DNA from: Candidatus Bathyarchaeota archaeon
GTDB taxonomy: Archaea > Thermoproteota > Bathyarchaeia > 40CM-2-53-6 > RBG-13-38-9
Direction of reading: 5' to 3'
DNA: 27,312 bases
NCBI GenBank assembly: GCA_018396565.1
Contig: JAGTQO010000013.1
Span: forward strand, 1-27,312
A model generated the notes under the pieces. It was not told where the DNA came from. It did no database searches and saw only the letters and a program-made list of their open reading frames with translations. Positions within the stretch are counted from its first letter, which is position 1. Each line of letters opens with the position of its first letter. Position numbers and translations under genes: made by a program. Positions 15,057 through 22,323 of the stretch are shown piece by piece.

Positions 15057-16351
15057 TTTCCCACCATCATACTCAGCCAGTATATGGCTGCGGCGACTGC
15101 TAGGCTTGGGATCGATGCGCCGAGCCAAGACATATTGGTGACTATGTAATGGTAACATAAGACGCCTATCATCCATGCAGCGACCGCTTTAATATTGAGC
15201 CCTCCTCTATACCAGTATATCCCTGAAGGCTTGTAAAGCTCATCAATCCTATATTCCCTCTTCTTCACGATGAAGTAGTCGGTGACAGCAACCCCGAATA
15301 GAGGTATAAATAGGGAGCCTATTAAGAGGAGAAAAGACTCATACTCTTCAATCGGTAAGAGAATGGCTGTGAACATTCCTGCAAGGCCAATCATGATTAT
15401 GAGCATTTTCTGCGAGTATTTGGGAAGAATGTTTTGTAGCGAGACTGCGGCTGAGTATATGTCTGCGAAGCCGTTATCAGTCTCATCCACTAAGATGAAT
15501 AGTAGGGCTGGGATGCCGAAGGCGACTGTCGCTATGGCCTGCACCGGGTCTGAGACACCTGCACCTAGAACGAATAGGGTTCCCAGAAAATAGAATAGGA
15601 TGTTTGCTAGAAGGTAGCCGGTGTAAGTTCCGGCAGCGGCGGCTTTAGAGTCTCTGGAGAACCTCATGTAGTCTGCGGCGAGGGGCATCCAAGATATAGG
15701 CATGGCTACAACGAGGTCCATCGCAAGGAGGAACGGTAAGCCTCCCTGAGGCTCCGCTGCGAAGAGTTCACCCAGACTCCTCTGTGAGAGGATATGGTAG
15801 GCAACCCAGACTGATGTTCCATAGACAAGCCATATGGCGAACTTCTCAAGCCAAACCCTAATAACTATTAGGGGCCCACCGAGAGCCAAGGCTACACAGA
15901 ACATGGTGAATACAACTATCCACAGAGTAGTATTTGAGTAGCCTGCTATGGACAGACTTATAGTATCAGCTGCCTTTGCCATTATTATTACCTCGAAGGC
16001 AGTCCAGCCTACAAGCTGAATCAGGTTCAGAAATGTTGCTATGTATGACCCTCTTATTCCGAAGGATGATCTGACAGTCACCATGGTCGGGATCGCATAT
16101 TCGCTCCCAACCCATCCAGCCAAGATCAGAGGCAAGTTCCCTATGGCAGTACCTAAAACTATTGCCAGAATAGCCTCATGGAGACTCAAGGCTGGAACAA
16201 GCAGGGAACCTGCCAGAAGGACCAGTAACCCAACCCCGAGACTCGACCACAATACGAAATAGTCTATGAAGCCTAAATATCTATAATCCTGTTTTACAGG
16301 CTCTATTCCCCATTCGGGTGGGGCATGGATCTTCGGAATTCTCAGCCTCAT
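15053..16351 (-). CDS. cytX: CytX-type permease for hydroxymethylpyrimidine
   Basis: 432 residues, about 12 transmembrane helices, NCS1 nucleobase:cation symporter family. The N-terminus (PPEWGIEPVKQDYR) and GSEYAIPTMVTVRSSFGIRGSYI are typical of CytX, the HMP carrier repeatedly found with TPP riboswitches and thi genes. Co-transcription with thiD-thiN under a TPP riboswitch makes thiamine-pyrimidine uptake far more likely than cytosine uptake. ATG 16351 has only weak SD-like bases (AGGT, about 14 bases upstream). Those lie in the 3' arm of a hairpin downstream of the aptamer, so riboswitch control may act on translation. The first nine codons have a degenerate copy in front of thiW at 23576-23611. 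Confidence 0.93.
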   Translation of the reverse strand: MRLRIPKIHAPPEWGIEPVKQDYRYLGFIDYFVLWSSLGVGLLVLLAGSLLVPALSLHEAILAIVLGTAIGNLPLILAGWVGSEYAIPTMVTVRSSFGIRGSYIATFLNLIQLVGWTAFEVIIMAKAADTISLSIAGYSNTTLWIVVFTMFCVALALGGPLIVIRVWLEKFAIWLVYGTSVWVAYHILSQRSLGELFAAEPQGGLPFLLAMDLVVAMPISWMPLAADYMRFSRDSKAAAAGTYTGYLLANILFYFLGTLFVLGAGVSDPVQAIATVAFGIPALLFILVDETDNGFADIYSAAVSLQNILPKYSQKMLIIMIGLAGMFTAILLPIEEYESFLLLIGSLFIPLFGVAVTDYFIVKKREYRIDELYKPSGIYWYRGGLNIKAVAAWMIGVLCYHYIVTNMSWLGASIPSLAVAAAIYWLSMMVGK

Positions 16352-16390
16352 CTTCTATTCATTCTACCTGCTGAGGGCCTATTCTGACTG

Positions 16391-16540
16391 TAGACTGGCA
16401 GGAAGAGTGGTCGACGCATCATCCCTCCGCCGGCATTATCCGGATCAGGTTCTTTAGGGGTCGATGGTTGAACCATCCTCTCAGCCGGGTCTACCCAGCT
16501 CCCCCGATGCAGATCAACCGAACATCCAAGAATTATTTAA
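16391..16540 (-). repeat. 150-bp promoter/TPP riboswitch block, copy 1
   Basis: Identical base for base to 23650-23799 in the same orientation. It covers the TATA box, the transcript 5' end, the whole aptamer and about 25 bases beyond. Similarity continues with mismatches into the cytX start codon region (16330-16390), but stops sharply upstream of 16540. Confidence 0.95.
16416..16510 (-). promoter_or_regulatory. TPP riboswitch controlling cytX-thiD-thiN
   Basis: On the minus strand the THI-element landmarks appear in order. P1 pairs GCATC (16510-16506) with GATGC (16420-16416). Then come GGGGGAGC, GGCTGAGAGG (pyrimidine-binding loop), a perfect P3 hairpin GATGG-TTCAA-CCATC, and ACCTGATCCGG, ATAATGCCGGC and GGAGGGATGAT (pyrophosphate-binding arm). 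The aptamer is 95 bases. The TATA box at about 16532-16541 places the RNA 5' end close to P1. Downstream, CAGTCTAC can pair with one mismatch to GTAGAATG near the start codon; this is a possible expression platform. Confidence 0.95.
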
Positions 16541-16541
16541 G
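16532..16541 (-). promoter_or_regulatory. TATA box of the cytX operon
   Basis: The minus strand reads CCTTAAATAATT, a normal archaeal TATA element. It sits about 25 bases before the 5' arm of aptamer helix P1, so transcription should start at or just before the aptamer. The same element precedes thiW at 23791-23800. Confidence 0.6.
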
Positions 16542-16614
16542 GCTTAAGATTGGAGCGGAATGGGTATGGATGGAAATGTTCTTGAAGATATCTGTTGCTT
16601 AGAAAGATTCTCTG

Positions 16615-17292
16615 TTAAATGTCTGCTGAATGGCTTGATTCTGATTTTACGGGAAGTTTTCCCCCAGAGGCTATGACGAAATCTAGGAGGGATTCAAGAG
16701 ATTTCTCAGAGAGTCTACCTGATAGGAGGATGCGGGACTCCTCCATGTCTACTAGGAAGTAGTTGAGATAATCTTTCACACGCAAGAGACTACTTGAGAC
16801 TTCATCGTCTCGAAGAATCTTCTTCGCCATGATCTCGTTTGAGGAGGCTATGATGAAATATTTTTCTAACTCTTCTCGGTCCGTTCTAATAGTCTCTAAG
16901 ACTATTCCTGGAGGCCTCCTCTGGTGGGTAACAGTCCTCTTGGAACGTATCTCCAGATTGAACATGGGCTTTGAGCTTATGAAGGCCCACATAGTCACCA
17001 TGTCAGACTCTTTCGTTATTAGGCTGAGTGGGTAATGCATCGCATTCTCCCTATCTACTAGTGAAACCGCTATCTCAAGCCTCGATAGTTGGGATTCACA
17101 CTTCATTCTACTCTGGGCCCTGAAACCGCTGTTGCCGAATGGCCTGAACCCTGTGAATTCACTTACAGGCTGGATCCTCCTCTTGAATATGCGTGAGTAT
17201 TTGACTAGGAGGCTGCGGTTTCTGAGGCTACCTGTAAAATAGATTACGATGAATATCGTTGCCAATAATACTACTGTCTCAAACTCATACAT
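16615..17292 (-). CDS. Uncharacterised protein with one N-terminal membrane helix
   Basis: 225 residues. A hydrophobic helix (about residues 5-21, VVLLATIFIVIYF) is followed by a basic stretch (RNRSLLVKYSRIFKRR), then a soluble domain of about 175 residues with no motif I recognise. The positive residues after the helix predict a cytosolic C-terminal domain. Pieces such as LEIAVSLVDRENAMHYPLSLITKESDMVTMW suggest an alpha/beta fold. ATG 17292 immediately precedes the helix. It is divergent from cstA, 72 bases away. There is no sign of linkage with the thiamine genes beyond position. Confidence 0.65.
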   Translation of the reverse strand: MYEFETVVLLATIFIVIYFTGSLRNRSLLVKYSRIFKRRIQPVSEFTGFRPFGNSGFRAQSRMKCESQLSRLEIAVSLVDRENAMHYPLSLITKESDMVTMWAFISSKPMFNLEIRSKRTVTHQRRPPGIVLETIRTDREELEKYFIIASSNEIMAKKILRDDEVSSSLLRVKDYLNYFLVDMEESRILLSGRLSEKSLESLLDFVIASGGKLPVKSESSHSADI

Positions 17293-17364
17293 TGACCAGC
17301 CTCCTTAAACCTGACCTAGTAAAAATAGTTAGTCTTAATAATATAATAATGTAATTAATATCTT

Positions 17365-19029
17365 TTGAGGAAAAATACTTTGCTCTCTGTTTTAGTCATC
17401 ATCATTGGACTAGTCCTCTACGGCCTAGCTTACTACGGCTACGTTAAATGGTTTGATAGAAACGTCATACAGTCAGACCCCAAGAGGACAACCCCGGCAG
17501 TAACATACATGGATGGAATCGAATTCTTCCCCACGAACCGCTACGTCCTTTTCGGATTTCAATGGAAGAGCATCGCTGCCCTGGGGCCTGTTGTCGGGCC
17601 TATACTTGCCATACAGTGGGGCTGGCTCCCAGCAGTCCTATGGATACTCTTCGGAACCATGTTCATAGGGTGGATACATGACTACACCAGTATGATGGTG
17701 TCAGTCAGATCTGAGGGTGCATCATTCGGCCCAGTCACCTACGAGGTTATCTCACCAAGAGCCAGAACGATACTCCTGAGTTACATACTCTTCTACCTAA
17801 TCCTGATATTGTCCTCCTTCACGAATATTGTATCAGGAACATTCGCCACTTTTCCAGTTAGCCCTATCCCTGTCCTAATAGTGACCTTGGTCGGTGTCTT
17901 GTCCGGATATTTAGTCTATAAGTTCAAGGTGAACATCGTCTACACAACAATATTCGCCATAGTTGTGATGGCCCTCGGTATATGGCTTGGGATGGTGTTT
18001 CCAGTATCTGTCCCGAAGGATATAGCTTTGGACTTCTGGATGTTCTGGACACTACTTTTCTGTTTCGTAGGCGCTGTCCTACCGATATGGGTCTTCATCC
18101 AACCCATAAACTACATGTCATTCTACCTGGTTTACGCTGCCGTTATAGGGATCATAGGAGGCATCTTCGCTGGTTATCCAAGTTACAGTAGGGACGTATT
18201 CACAACCTTCTTCGATCCGAAGGTCACACCTTCAGGCCCCTTATGGCCTATGATGTTTGTCGTGGTTGCTTGCGGCGCCATCTCTGGATGGCACAGTCTG
18301 ATAGGCTCCTCGGTCTCCTCTAAGCAGCTCGAGTCTGAGCCTGACGCCCGTTTCATCGGTGGAGGGGCGATGATAGCTGAAGGTATACTTGCCCTTGTAG
18401 CGTTGACCACAGTTGCCATATTGAGCCCTGACGCTGTCAAGGGTGTTGCTCCAGCAGGCATATTCGTGAAGGGCGGATCCGCACTGCTCGGGTATCTGGG
18501 CCTTCCAGCGACAATCGGATCAGCATACCTCTCTGTCGTCATCATAATACTAGCTATAACGATAATGCATATAGCCTTGAGAATATCCAGGCTGGCGGCT
18601 TCGGAGCTTGCAGGCCCAAGGTTTGGAGGTGTTTTCAGAAACATCTACCTGAGCGCGATCATAGTCTCGATCGTGGTCTACATAGTTACGAGCCCAAGAT
18701 TCGGAGCGGCCTTCGCCTACATTTGGGGAACATTCGGCGGCGCCAATCAGCTCATGGCTGGGATGGCTTTGATGATAGGCACCCTATGGCTTACAAAGAA
18801 CAGGCGGCCAACCATATATACTGCTGTCCCTATGGCCTTCATGCTCGTCACCACAATCTCGGCCCTCATCTACTTGGTCTACAGCGGGGTTACTCTTTAC
18901 GCGGCGGATCCAACTAAGGTAGGTGCGGGAATAGCGGCGGTCATAAACATTCTACTGTTGGTACTGGCCTTCGTCATGTGTTATGAAGGTGCAAAGGCTT
19001 TCAGAAGGCTGAGGGCCGCCTCAAAGTAG
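17365..19029 (+). CDS. cstA: CstA-family carbon starvation/peptide-pyruvate transporter
   Basis: 554 residues with about 14-16 transmembrane helices. It shows the CstA N-terminal pattern: YYGYVKWFDRNVI, DPKRTTPAV, FGFQWKSIAALGPVVGPILAIQWGWLPA and FIGWIHDYTSMMVSVRSEG. Further in come GWHSLIGSSVSSKQLESE and the RFGGAF/AYIWGTFGGANQLMAG signature. Characterised members carry peptides or pyruvate; which applies here is unknown. It is at the short end of the family because the long C-terminal extension of the enterobacterial form is absent. TTG 17365 lies about 26 bases after an AT-rich TATA-like element (17333-17345) without an SD, so the mRNA may be leaderless. Confidence 0.9.
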   Translation: MRKNTLLSVLVIIIGLVLYGLAYYGYVKWFDRNVIQSDPKRTTPAVTYMDGIEFFPTNRYVLFGFQWKSIAALGPVVGPILAIQWGWLPAVLWILFGTMFIGWIHDYTSMMVSVRSEGASFGPVTYEVISPRARTILLSYILFYLILILSSFTNIVSGTFATFPVSPIPVLIVTLVGVLSGYLVYKFKVNIVYTTIFAIVVMALGIWLGMVFPVSVPKDIALDFWMFWTLLFCFVGAVLPIWVFIQPINYMSFYLVYAAVIGIIGGIFAGYPSYSRDVFTTFFDPKVTPSGPLWPMMFVVVACGAISGWHSLIGSSVSSKQLESEPDARFIGGGAMIAEGILALVALTTVAILSPDAVKGVAPAGIFVKGGSALLGYLGLPATIGSAYLSVVIIILAITIMHIALRISRLAASELAGPRFGGVFRNIYLSAIIVSIVVYIVTSPRFGAAFAYIWGTFGGANQLMAGMALMIGTLWLTKNRRPTIYTAVPMAFMLVTTISALIYLVYSGVTLYAADPTKVGAGIAAVINILLLVLAFVMCYEGAKAFRRLRAASK

Positions 19030-19037
19030 GCGGGCAT

Positions 19038-20063
19038 TCAACCTCCCCTATCCTCTCTTTTTTCCTGTAAATCTTTGGCAACTCTACTGATCATATGTAT
19101 ACCTTTAACCTCTGTATCGTAGAGTGGTATGTAGGCCCTGACCATTCCTGGGAATTTCTTATGGATAAGCTCAAGATATCCTTCCTGTTCCCTTATCTTG
19201 TTGGCAAGATATGGTGATGGATTCTCGACTTTGCAAGTCTCCTCAGGGACAACACCGTTTACGACAATTCCTCCTGTTGGAATGTTGAATGCTTGAACCC
19301 AGCCTATGAATCTCTCGATCACAGCTATTGGTAGGGCGAGAGGTAGGGTGACGAAGAAGAATGCTGTCCTATCCTTGTCGACTAGAAGCTTTCTACCCAC
19401 CTCGGTCTTCTCCCTTGTCTTGAGTAGGGTTGCGAGTAGGGGATCCTTCTTAACCTCTTCCATTATCTTATCTTTCCTGAATGAGAGTTTAACCCTGGTC
19501 GACAGGGCCTCCTCCCTGCTCTTAACCATCTTGACAAGCCAAAGGTCATAGATCTTGGACATTCCAAGTAGCCTGTATGTGTGGGCTACAGGTGCTGTGT
19601 CGAAGACGTAGGCGTCGAACTCCTCCTTTATGAGCAGGTCCATCATATCCTCGAACATGGCGGTCTCCTCAAAGGCTGGGTTGGTTGTCGCCACATCTAC
19701 GAAAGGTTCGGGGTCCAAAGGTATGTCGGCATATTTTAGGAATGTGAGGACCATTTCCCTAATCTGATTCTTATATCTCTTTACAGTGTCTGAGATGTCT
19801 ATCTCAAGTCCGTATAGGTTCTTGGAGCCTTCTATCTTTTGAATCCCTCTACCCCAAATGTCTTGGCCGAACGCGCTTGACAGACTGTGGACAGGGTTTG
19901 TGGATGATATTAGGGTCTTCTTGCCAAGAATATCTGAGAGATAGTAGGCTACTCCAGCAGCCACTATGGTCTTGCCTACTCCTCCTTTGCCTCCGAAGAA
20001 CATGTACTTCAGATTCGGCTTAATATCAATAAAATCTTTGAATGTTAAATTCATGTCTCTCAC
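19038..20063 (-). CDS. Get3/ArsA-family ATPase, paralog A with switch I Asp-to-Asn
   Basis: 341 residues, SIMIBI-class ATPase of the ArsA/Get3 (TRC40) family. The P-loop GGKGGVGKT is at 24-32 and the switch II motif DTAPVAHT is canonical. The switch I motif reads SSTNPVHSL: Asn56 (codon AAC at 19896-19898) replaces the Asp of STDP, which corresponds to yeast Get3 Asp57. Change of that Asp to Asn in yeast blocks ATP hydrolysis, so this subunit may bind but not hydrolyse ATP in its own site. No CxxC zinc pair is seen at the dimer interface (one Cys in EETCK), and no arsenic-binding Cys set, so arsenite transport is unlikely. GTG 20063 directly abuts the stop of paralog B; ATG 20054 is an alternative start. 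Last gene of a four-gene operon. Confidence 0.88.
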   Translation of the reverse strand: MRDMNLTFKDFIDIKPNLKYMFFGGKGGVGKTIVAAGVAYYLSDILGKKTLISSTNPVHSLSSAFGQDIWGRGIQKIEGSKNLYGLEIDISDTVKRYKNQIREMVLTFLKYADIPLDPEPFVDVATTNPAFEETAMFEDMMDLLIKEEFDAYVFDTAPVAHTYRLLGMSKIYDLWLVKMVKSREEALSTRVKLSFRKDKIMEEVKKDPLLATLLKTREKTEVGRKLLVDKDRTAFFFVTLPLALPIAVIERFIGWVQAFNIPTGGIVVNGVVPEETCKVENPSPYLANKIREQEGYLELIHKKFPGMVRAYIPLYDTEVKGIHMISRVAKDLQEKREDRGG

Positions 20064-21062
20064 TTATCCGAATAGGATTCTGGAGATCTTCGATATCATC
20101 TCCAATCCTTTGGGTTCCCTATCCAACATGGGGACGAGCCCCCTAATCAATGGGCCGAACTCTCCCCATATGGTGTTCATGTACTTCTGCTGCATCGAGA
20201 TGCGGTTCTTCAGGTATGCTGGTACAGTGGGATCCTTCAAAAGTTCTACCGGATATATTTGGTTCACAACAACCCCGCTCAACGGTATCTTGAATGCCCT
20301 GAACATCTCCAAGGCCTTCCTAGTATCAAGGATCGGCATCGACTCAGGAATCAGAACGTAGAAGAAGGCGGTATGGTCCTTGTCTCTTATCATTTCACTG
20401 ACGAAGTTCAGTCTCGACCTGATGAACGTCAGCTCCTCAAGCATCTTATCCTCCTGGGCCAGGCCTCCCTTACCGCTGAGGACCGACGCGACGTCGCCAT
20501 ATTCGTCGGCTTTCTTCCTGGTCTCAACTATTTTGTCAACCCAAGTGTCGAGGATCTCAGCCATGCTGAGGAACCTGATGGCGTGGCCGTGGGGCATCAT
20601 ATCGAATATGTAGAAGTCATAGTTCCCCCCTGACATAAGTTCAACCATAGCGTCGAAGGTTGCGGACTCAGCCATCGCAGGTTCAGCTGCCGCCGACTTT
20701 ATGTAATCATCAATCTCTTCAGGTATCTGCTCTATCCCATACATCTCCCTTATCTTCCCCCTTATCTCCTCCTGATACTCAGCTATTCTCTTGTCAGCAT
20801 CTATTTCGAGGGCGTATAGGTTCTTTGCGATCTCAACCTCACCCTTACCGAAGATGTTTCTCTCAAAAATGTCGGTGAGACTAGCCTGGGGGTCTGTTGA
20901 GAATACGACAACCCTCCTCCCTTGGCTTGCGAGCCAATATGCTGTCGCGGCTGATAGGGTTGTCTTACCCAGACCACCCTTACCACCGAAGAGGATATAC
21001 TTCAAATTAGGGTTTTGCAGGAAGTAATCCTTCAATGAGACCCTATGTGACAATTCTGCCAC
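20064..21062 (-). CDS. Get3/ArsA-family ATPase, paralog B with altered switch II
   Basis: 332 residues, tandem paralog of the gene at 19038. The P-loop GGKGGLGKTT is at 27-36, and switch I STDPQASLTD keeps the catalytic-type Asp (residue 57). In switch II the family motif DTAPxGHT is replaced by DMMPHGHAIRF. The two paralogs thus have opposite defects: B keeps switch I and loses switch II, A does the reverse. This pattern is consistent with a heterodimer rather than two independent homodimers (inference). Like A it lacks the zinc CxxC and arsenite-binding cysteines. GTG 21062 starts four bases after the stop of the small gene upstream, so it is part of the same operon and probably coupled. 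Conserved ends such as LVPMLDREPKGLEMISK are shared with A. Confidence 0.88.
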   Translation of the reverse strand: MAELSHRVSLKDYFLQNPNLKYILFGGKGGLGKTTLSAATAYWLASQGRRVVVFSTDPQASLTDIFERNIFGKGEVEIAKNLYALEIDADKRIAEYQEEIRGKIREMYGIEQIPEEIDDYIKSAAAEPAMAESATFDAMVELMSGGNYDFYIFDMMPHGHAIRFLSMAEILDTWVDKIVETRKKADEYGDVASVLSGKGGLAQEDKMLEELTFIRSRLNFVSEMIRDKDHTAFFYVLIPESMPILDTRKALEMFRAFKIPLSGVVVNQIYPVELLKDPTVPAYLKNRISMQQKYMNTIWGEFGPLIRGLVPMLDREPKGLEMISKISRILFG

Positions 21063-21066
21063 CGAT

Positions 21067-21351
21067 CTAGAATATTGTGTCTGTTACGTCCCTCTCCCTC
21101 AACAGGGTTCTCTTCCAAGTCTTCACATGTGGCACCGAGTATGGTAGAAGCCTGAGACTGTAGTATGGTGGGAGTATTGGAACGCCGAGCATGTCACCCA
21201 TAGTTATCAGCATGAAGAGATTCTCAAGATACATCCTTGTCTTGAGTGCGTAGGTTACCATACCGTGCATGGCCATACCGTAGACCAAACCTTTCACGGC
21301 CTTCTTAACCTCACTCTCCTCCTTCCCACCCTTACCCTTTAAACTGACCAA
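21067..21351 (-). CDS. Small paralogous protein 2 of the Get3/ArsA operon
   Basis: 94 residues, unknown family, clearly paralogous to the gene at 21405. Shared positions include KG at the start, GDMLG-P, YY-L-L-PY, WK and L-ERD--D near the C-end. The middle (LENLFMLITMGDMLGVPILPP) is hydrophobic and may be an amphipathic or membrane-inserted helix. TTG 21351 is chosen because GGAGG lies seven bases upstream; the earlier TTG 21357 is only one base from it. The gene is immediately upstream of paralog B. A tail-anchored-like substrate, adaptor or membrane receptor for the ATPases is possible but unproven. Confidence 0.7.
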   Translation of the reverse strand: MVSLKGKGGKEESEVKKAVKGLVYGMAMHGMVTYALKTRMYLENLFMLITMGDMLGVPILPPYYSLRLLPYSVPHVKTWKRTLLRERDVTDTIF

Positions 21352-21404
21352 ACTCAATCCTCCTATCTCACAAACATTAATTACGGCAATTATTTTTACT
21401 TTCC

Positions 21405-21653
21405 TTAAAGTATCATCTTATCTATTATATCCCTCTCCTTAAGGATATTCATCTTCCAACTCTTAAACTTGTTAATCCAGTATGGTATGAGTTTCAGCCT
21501 ATAGTAGGAGGAGACTGGTAATCCGAGCATATCCCCTACAGAGGTCAAGATAAGAGCTTGCTCCATATACCACTTCATTCTCAGAGTGTCTTGAACCATA
21601 TCGTAGACTGTGGCTCCTAACAGGATGCTCTTGAGCGCACCCTTAACCTTCAC
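21405..21653 (-). CDS. Small paralogous protein 1 of the Get3/ArsA operon
   Basis: 82 residues from GTG 21653, which has AGGAGG six bases upstream. The frame opens at GTG 21695, but that start has no SD and lies close to the probable promoter (AAATAATAT near 21696-21710). The conserved core TSVGDMLGLPVSSYYRLKLIPY and the end WKMNILKERDIIDKM match its neighbour at 21067. It is first in the operon small1-small2-ATPase B-ATPase A. Two small proteins and two ATPases in tandem suggest that a two-gene module was duplicated and rearranged, with each small protein perhaps serving one ATPase. No database family comes to mind. Confidence 0.68.
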   Translation of the reverse strand: MKVKGALKSILLGATVYDMVQDTLRMKWYMEQALILTSVGDMLGLPVSSYYRLKLIPYWINKFKSWKMNILKERDIIDKMIL

Positions 21654-21801
21654 AAGACTCCTCCTATTCAACGATATGCTCAACAACAATTTCACATATT
21701 ATTTTTGAGTGCAACTGCTATTTACGGCTTCCTTTCAGTCTTCATGTGAAGTTTATAGCCTTCACTAAATATGATCTGAATAGGTTGCTGGCGGGATAAT
21801 T

Positions 21802-22185
21802 TTGGTAGAGACTGTTAGGCTCGAGTTTCTGGCGCTTGTGCCTACGATGTTCAGTCACTGCCAACATTGCATGGACCTGCTGAGGGAGAGTGGGTTGAAG
21901 GTTCATTCGCAGCAGTTCAACGAGTATCCTGAAGATGTGAAGAGGACTCTTCTAAAGATCTCAGATTTGATGGTGAGTGTGAACAGAGACTTTCAGGATA
22001 GGGTTAAGTTCCGCCTTACAGACTTCGCCTCACCCGTGGGGTTCTTGAAGTCCCTCAGGTATAGGGTGAGGGGGCCTATAGCTGTCTTGATCAATGGTAG
22101 GAAGATATTTGATGGGCTGCCTGACTATGAAGTCTTGAAGGCTGAGCTCATGAAAACATTTCTTATGCAGATACAAACGAGATGA
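21802..22185 (+). CDS. Thioredoxin-like CxxC protein
   Basis: 127 residues. It begins with a beta strand (VRLEFLALVPTMF) leading to the redox motif SHCQHC (Cys20, Cys23). It ends with the thioredoxin-fold cis-proline strand and hairpin RGPIAVLINGRKIFDGLPDYEVLKAEL (about 92-118). The middle (KVKFRLTDFASPVGFLKSLRYRV) resembles the helix-strand insert of glutaredoxin-like thiol proteins. It probably acts as a cytosolic disulfide reductase or thiol carrier. TTG 21802 follows GCGGG by six bases, and a TATA-like CTAAATATG lies about 30 bases upstream. It is divergent from the small-protein/Get3 operon, which may indicate a redox link; Get3 relatives can be redox-regulated, although these paralogs lack the usual cysteines. 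Confidence 0.75.
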   Translation: MVETVRLEFLALVPTMFSHCQHCMDLLRESGLKVHSQQFNEYPEDVKRTLLKISDLMVSVNRDFQDRVKFRLTDFASPVGFLKSLRYRVRGPIAVLINGRKIFDGLPDYEVLKAELMKTFLMQIQTR

Positions 22186-22239
22186 TTCTTTCTGGCTAGA
22201 AATACTGTTTCGGTTGCGTTTTTTAAAGAATTACGGTGG

Positions 22240-22286
22240 AGAGGGGCCATCTTGGTTTCCCATCCTAAGATGGATGAAGCCCCTCT
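22240..22286 (+). other. Compact structured element between convergent genes
   Basis: AGAGGGGC (22240-22247) pairs with GCCCCTCT (22279-22286) in an 8-bp stem. Inside, CATCTT (22248-22253) pairs with AAGATG (22267-22272), with an alternative CATCC/GGATG hairpin. A TTTTTTAAAG stretch at about 22219-22228 could act as a TATA element for a plus-strand small RNA, and a TTGTTTTA run follows. It could be a small RNA or a two-way terminator of the genes ending at 22185 and 22324. Confidence 0.4.
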
Positions 22287-22323
22287 GTCCCCTTGTTTTA
22301 TCGGAGAGTAATTCTAGTAGTAT

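Noticed and set aside
15057..15176. Extended start of thiD-thiN at 15176
   Set aside because: It would overlap cytX by 124 bases and add a leader unlike any ThiD; the GTGA overlap at 15056 is a better start.
18183..18644. 153-codon open frame on the minus strand
   Set aside because: Antisense to cstA; composition reflects the reversed membrane-protein codons.
19038..21062. Arsenite pump ATPase (ArsA) function
   Set aside because: The cysteines that bind arsenite are absent and there is no arsB, acr3 or arsR gene nearby.
22240..22286. Fluoride riboswitch or C/D box RNA
   Set aside because: The conserved pseudoknot bases of the fluoride aptamer and intact C (RUGAUGA) and D (CUGA) boxes are missing.
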